From JBBSGD01 sp038254435 (GTDB taxonomy: Bacteria; Actinomycetota; CADDZG01; WHSQ01): DNA of 64,000 nt. The DNA lies in contig JBBSGD010000005.1 in the NCBI GenBank assembly GCA_038254435.1, positions 1-64,000 on the forward strand, in the 5' to 3' direction. The position numbers and the translations under genes are program-made. Positions 61,942-64,000 of the stretch are shown piece by piece. Positions within the stretch are counted from its first letter, which is position 1, and each line of letters begins with the position of its first letter. The notes beneath the pieces were generated by a model, which searched no databases, was not told where the DNA came from, and saw only the letters and a list, made by a program, of their open reading frames with translations.

Positions 61942-62559
61942 GTGACCGGCATGCTCGTCGTCGGGCTCACGGGGGGGATCGGTTCGGGCAAGTCGACCTT
62001 CGCGCGGCTTCTCGCCGAGCGCGGGGCCGAGGTTATCGACGCAGACAAGCTCGGCCGCGCCGCGCTGAGCGCGGGAAGCCCCGCGTGGCGCCTGGTCATC
62101 GAGGAGTTCGGGCCGGGGATACTGATCGAGGGCACCCAGGAGATCGACAGGGCGCGCCTCGCCGGGATCGTGTTCAACGACCAAGGACGCCTCGCCGCCC
62201 TGAACTCGATTGTCCACCCCGTCATCGCAGTGGGAATCGCGACGACGCTCGAGCGCCTCGAGGGCCGCGCCGCAGTTGCGGTGGTGGACGCTGCGTTGAT
62301 AGTCGGAACACCTTTGCAAGAGATGATGCACACGCTGGTCGTGCTCGATGCTCCCGAGTCCGTGCGGCGCGCCCGCCTGGCGGGACAGAGGGACATGTCC
62401 GCCGCCGACGTCGACGCCCGCATGAGGTCCCAGGCCGACCCGGACGAGCTCGTGCGGCAGGCCGACATCGTCGTGACCAACGAGGGGGACCTGTCCGAGC
62501 TGGAGGCGGAGGCGGATAGCGTGTGGGCCGAGCTGACTGCTGGACGCTCGAAGGCATGA
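61942..62559 (+). CDS. coaE: dephospho-CoA kinase
   Basis: Last step of coenzyme A synthesis. P-loop GLTGGIGSGKSTFARLLAERGAEVIDADKLGR is diagnostic, and the LID region follows near RLAGQRDMSAADVDARMRSQA. The length of 205 residues is normal; the C-terminal extra domain found in mycobacterial CoaE is absent. GTG start. The stop overlaps the ATG of the HAD gene. Confidence 0.96.
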   Translation: MTGMLVVGLTGGIGSGKSTFARLLAERGAEVIDADKLGRAALSAGSPAWRLVIEEFGPGILIEGTQEIDRARLAGIVFNDQGRLAALNSIVHPVIAVGIATTLERLEGRAAVAVVDAALIVGTPLQEMMHTLVVLDAPESVRRARLAGQRDMSAADVDARMRSQADPDELVRQADIVVTNEGDLSELEAEADSVWAELTAGRSKA

Positions 62560-63260
62560 TCGAGGTCGTCTTTCTCGACGCCGGCGACACTCTGATCCAC
62601 CCGCACCCCTCGTTTCCCGAGCTGTTCGCATCGGTGTGCCGGCAAGGGGGGCTCGATGTCAGCGCGCCGGACGTGAGCCGAGTGCAGAGGCGCCTTGCCC
62701 CACGCCTCGTCGACATCGCCGAGGAGACCGGCGTGCGCAGGGGCCCGTCTCTGTCCAAGGAGGACTCACAGACCTTCTGGCTCTATCTCTACCGGCGCTT
62801 TCTGGACGAGCTCGGCAGCGCCGACGAGGTTCTCGCGGCCCGGCTCTACGACACCTTTTCGAGCAGCTCCTCCTACGCTCTGTTCGAGGACGTGCTGCCG
62901 GCGCTGAGGCGCCTCCTCGCGGCCGGGCTCCGCCTCGGGCTGATCTCCAACTTCGAGGGGTGGCTCGAGAACATGCTCGTGGAGCTCGAGGTTGGCCATC
63001 TCTTCGATGTGTCTGTGATCTCGGGGATCGAGGGGGTGGAGAAGCCCGACCCCAGGATCTACGAGCTGGCCCTGCACCGGGCCGGGGCCGACCCCGGGCG
63101 CTGCCTGCACGTGGGCGACTCCCCGGAGCTCGATGTGGAGCCCGCCCGGGCGGTGGGCATGGAAGCAGTGCTGCTGGACAGAGCGCGCCTGCACCCCAGC
63201 CCGGATTGCACGGTTATCGGGACCCTCGAGGAGCTTCCCGAGGTCGTGGCAAAGCTCTAG
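62556..63260 (+). CDS. HAD-superfamily hydrolase
   Basis: About 234 residues. Motif I is FLDAGDTLI (nucleophile Asp8), then an alpha-helical cap, motif II in LGLISNFEG, the lysine in GVEKPDPRIYE, and motif IV in HVGDSPELDVEPARAVGM. This is the haloacid dehalogenase/REG-2-like group; a small phosphorylated metabolite is the likely substrate. ATG 62556 overlaps the coaE stop. Confidence 0.9.
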   Translation: MIEVVFLDAGDTLIHPHPSFPELFASVCRQGGLDVSAPDVSRVQRRLAPRLVDIAEETGVRRGPSLSKEDSQTFWLYLYRRFLDELGSADEVLAARLYDTFSSSSSYALFEDVLPALRRLLAAGLRLGLISNFEGWLENMLVELEVGHLFDVSVISGIEGVEKPDPRIYELALHRAGADPGRCLHVGDSPELDVEPARAVGMEAVLLDRARLHPSPDCTVIGTLEELPEVVAKL

Positions 63261-63288
63261 GCCGGCGAGAGCCGTCGCACGTCCTGTC

Positions 63289-63294
63289 TAAACT
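63289..63294 (+). promoter_or_regulatory. -10 box (TAAACT) for leaderless uvrB
   Basis: TAAACT ends exactly 6 bases before the uvrB ATG at 63301. There is no Shine-Dalgarno site. Confidence 0.55.
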
Positions 63295-63300
63295 CGTTTC

Positions 63301-64000
63301 ATGCCTCCCTTCAAGGTAGTCTCCGACTTCGCTCCTGCCGGCGATCAGCCCACGGCCATCCACGGCCTCGTCGATCGGGCGATGGCTGGCGAGCGCTTCT
63401 CGACTCTGCTGGGGGCCACGGGCACCGGCAAGACGGCGACGCTCGCCTGGGCCCTCGAGCAGGTTCAGAAGCCGACGCTGGTCATGGCGCCCAACAAGTC
63501 GCTCGCCGCGCAGCTGTGCAACGAGTTCAAGCAGTTCTTCCCGCACAACGCGGTCGAGTACTTCGTTTCCTATTACGACTATTACCAGCCCGAGGCCTAC
63601 GTTCCCCACACCGACACCTACATAGAGAAAGACTCGTCGATCAACGACGAGATCGAGCGGCTCAGGCATGCCGCGACGAGCGCGCTTCTGCAACGCAAGG
63701 ACGTACTGATAGTCGCCTCGGTGTCGGCGATCTACGGTCTCGGCTCACCGGAGGAGTACCTCGGTCAAACCGTCGAGTTCGCACGCGGCGGAGTTGCCGA
63801 GCGCGACTTCATCCTCGATCGGCTGGTCGACATCCAGTACGAACGTAACGACGTCAATTTCGTGCGCGGCAAGTTTCGGGTGCGCGGCGACAGCATCGAG
63901 ATCTTTCCCGCGTACGAGGAGAAGTCGTTGCGTATCGAGCTGTTCGGCGACGAGGTGGACCGCATCATCGAGCTCGATCCGCTGACCGGGGAGATCACGC
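63301..64000 (+). CDS. uvrB: excinuclease ABC subunit UvrB (partial, runs off window)
   Basis: The first 233 codons of UvrB, the damage-verifying helicase of nucleotide excision repair. Walker A is LLGATGTGKTATLAWALEQ, and the beta-hairpin region is YFVSYYDYYQPEAYVP. The fragment continues into the UvrA-interacting domain (SIEIFPAYEEKSLRIELFGDEVDRI). It is the expected gene after coaE in actinobacteria. The remaining two thirds lie beyond the end. Confidence 0.97.
   Translation, partial: MPPFKVVSDFAPAGDQPTAIHGLVDRAMAGERFSTLLGATGTGKTATLAWALEQVQKPTLVMAPNKSLAAQLCNEFKQFFPHNAVEYFVSYYDYYQPEAYVPHTDTYIEKDSSINDEIERLRHAATSALLQRKDVLIVASVSAIYGLGSPEEYLGQTVEFARGGVAERDFILDRLVDIQYERNDVNFVRGKFRVRGDSIEIFPAYEEKSLRIELFGDEVDRIIELDPLTGEIT

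Overview
This 64 kb window is GC-rich and tightly packed. Gene content and order point to a bacterium of the phylum Actinomycetota. Evidence: a division/cell-wall (dcw) cluster followed by pgeF-yggS-sepF-yggT-divIVA-ileS; the block polA-rpsA-coaE-(HAD)-uvrB in the order known from Mycobacterium; SepF and DivIVA together; a PriA/HisA-like protein next to trp genes that lack trpF; FtsZ ending in LDVPSFLR; and many genes that start directly behind a -10 box with no Shine-Dalgarno site. MurE carries the DNPR motif, so the peptidoglycan probably contains meso-diaminopimelate. The species cannot be fixed from the sequence alone.

Layout: 1-12 kb is the dcw operon (tail of an upstream gene, probably rsmH, then ftsL, ftsI, murE, mraY, murD, ftsW, murG, murC, murB, ftsQ), mostly joined by 4-base start/stop overlaps. 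murF is missing from its usual place between murE and mraY. 12-16.7 kb is ftsZ, with its own promoter and terminator, then pgeF, yggS, sepF, yggT, divIVA and a 55-residue membrane protein. 16.7-24 kb holds ileS (minus strand), a DksA-type zinc-finger protein with a histone-H1-like tail, lspA, rluD and a beta-propeller lipoprotein. 24-33 kb has dnaE, a divergent HisA/PriA-like barrel, an M24 peptidase, a PRC-barrel protein and trpC-trpB-trpA. 33-36.3 kb has a KimA-type potassium importer, a tRNA-Leu(CAA), and a scarred 0.8 kb stretch carrying a VapC/PIN toxin remnant and a decayed copy of the importer's 3' end.

36.3-44.6 kb is transport: a complete branched-chain amino-acid ABC system (livJ-H-M-G-F) and a polar amino-acid ABC system (binding protein, permease, ATPase). 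A second polar amino-acid system lies at 55.9-58.4 kb on the minus strand. 44.6-47.4 kb has small membrane proteins, a DUF554 protein and a family 5 (UDGb) uracil-DNA glycosylase.

The most unusual locus is 47.5-53.1 kb. A promoter overlapped by a DtxR/IdeR-type iron box drives a helical lipoprotein, an FTR1 iron permease, a stand-alone hydantoinase-A-like protein and a small membrane-anchored helical protein. Facing this operon, tail to tail, is a decayed DtxR-family repressor gene that lacks its DNA-binding domain and is frameshifted at a G run. I propose this as an iron-uptake system that differs from canonical EfeUOB. The window closes with polA, a sulfatase, rpsA, coaE, a HAD hydrolase and the start of uvrB.
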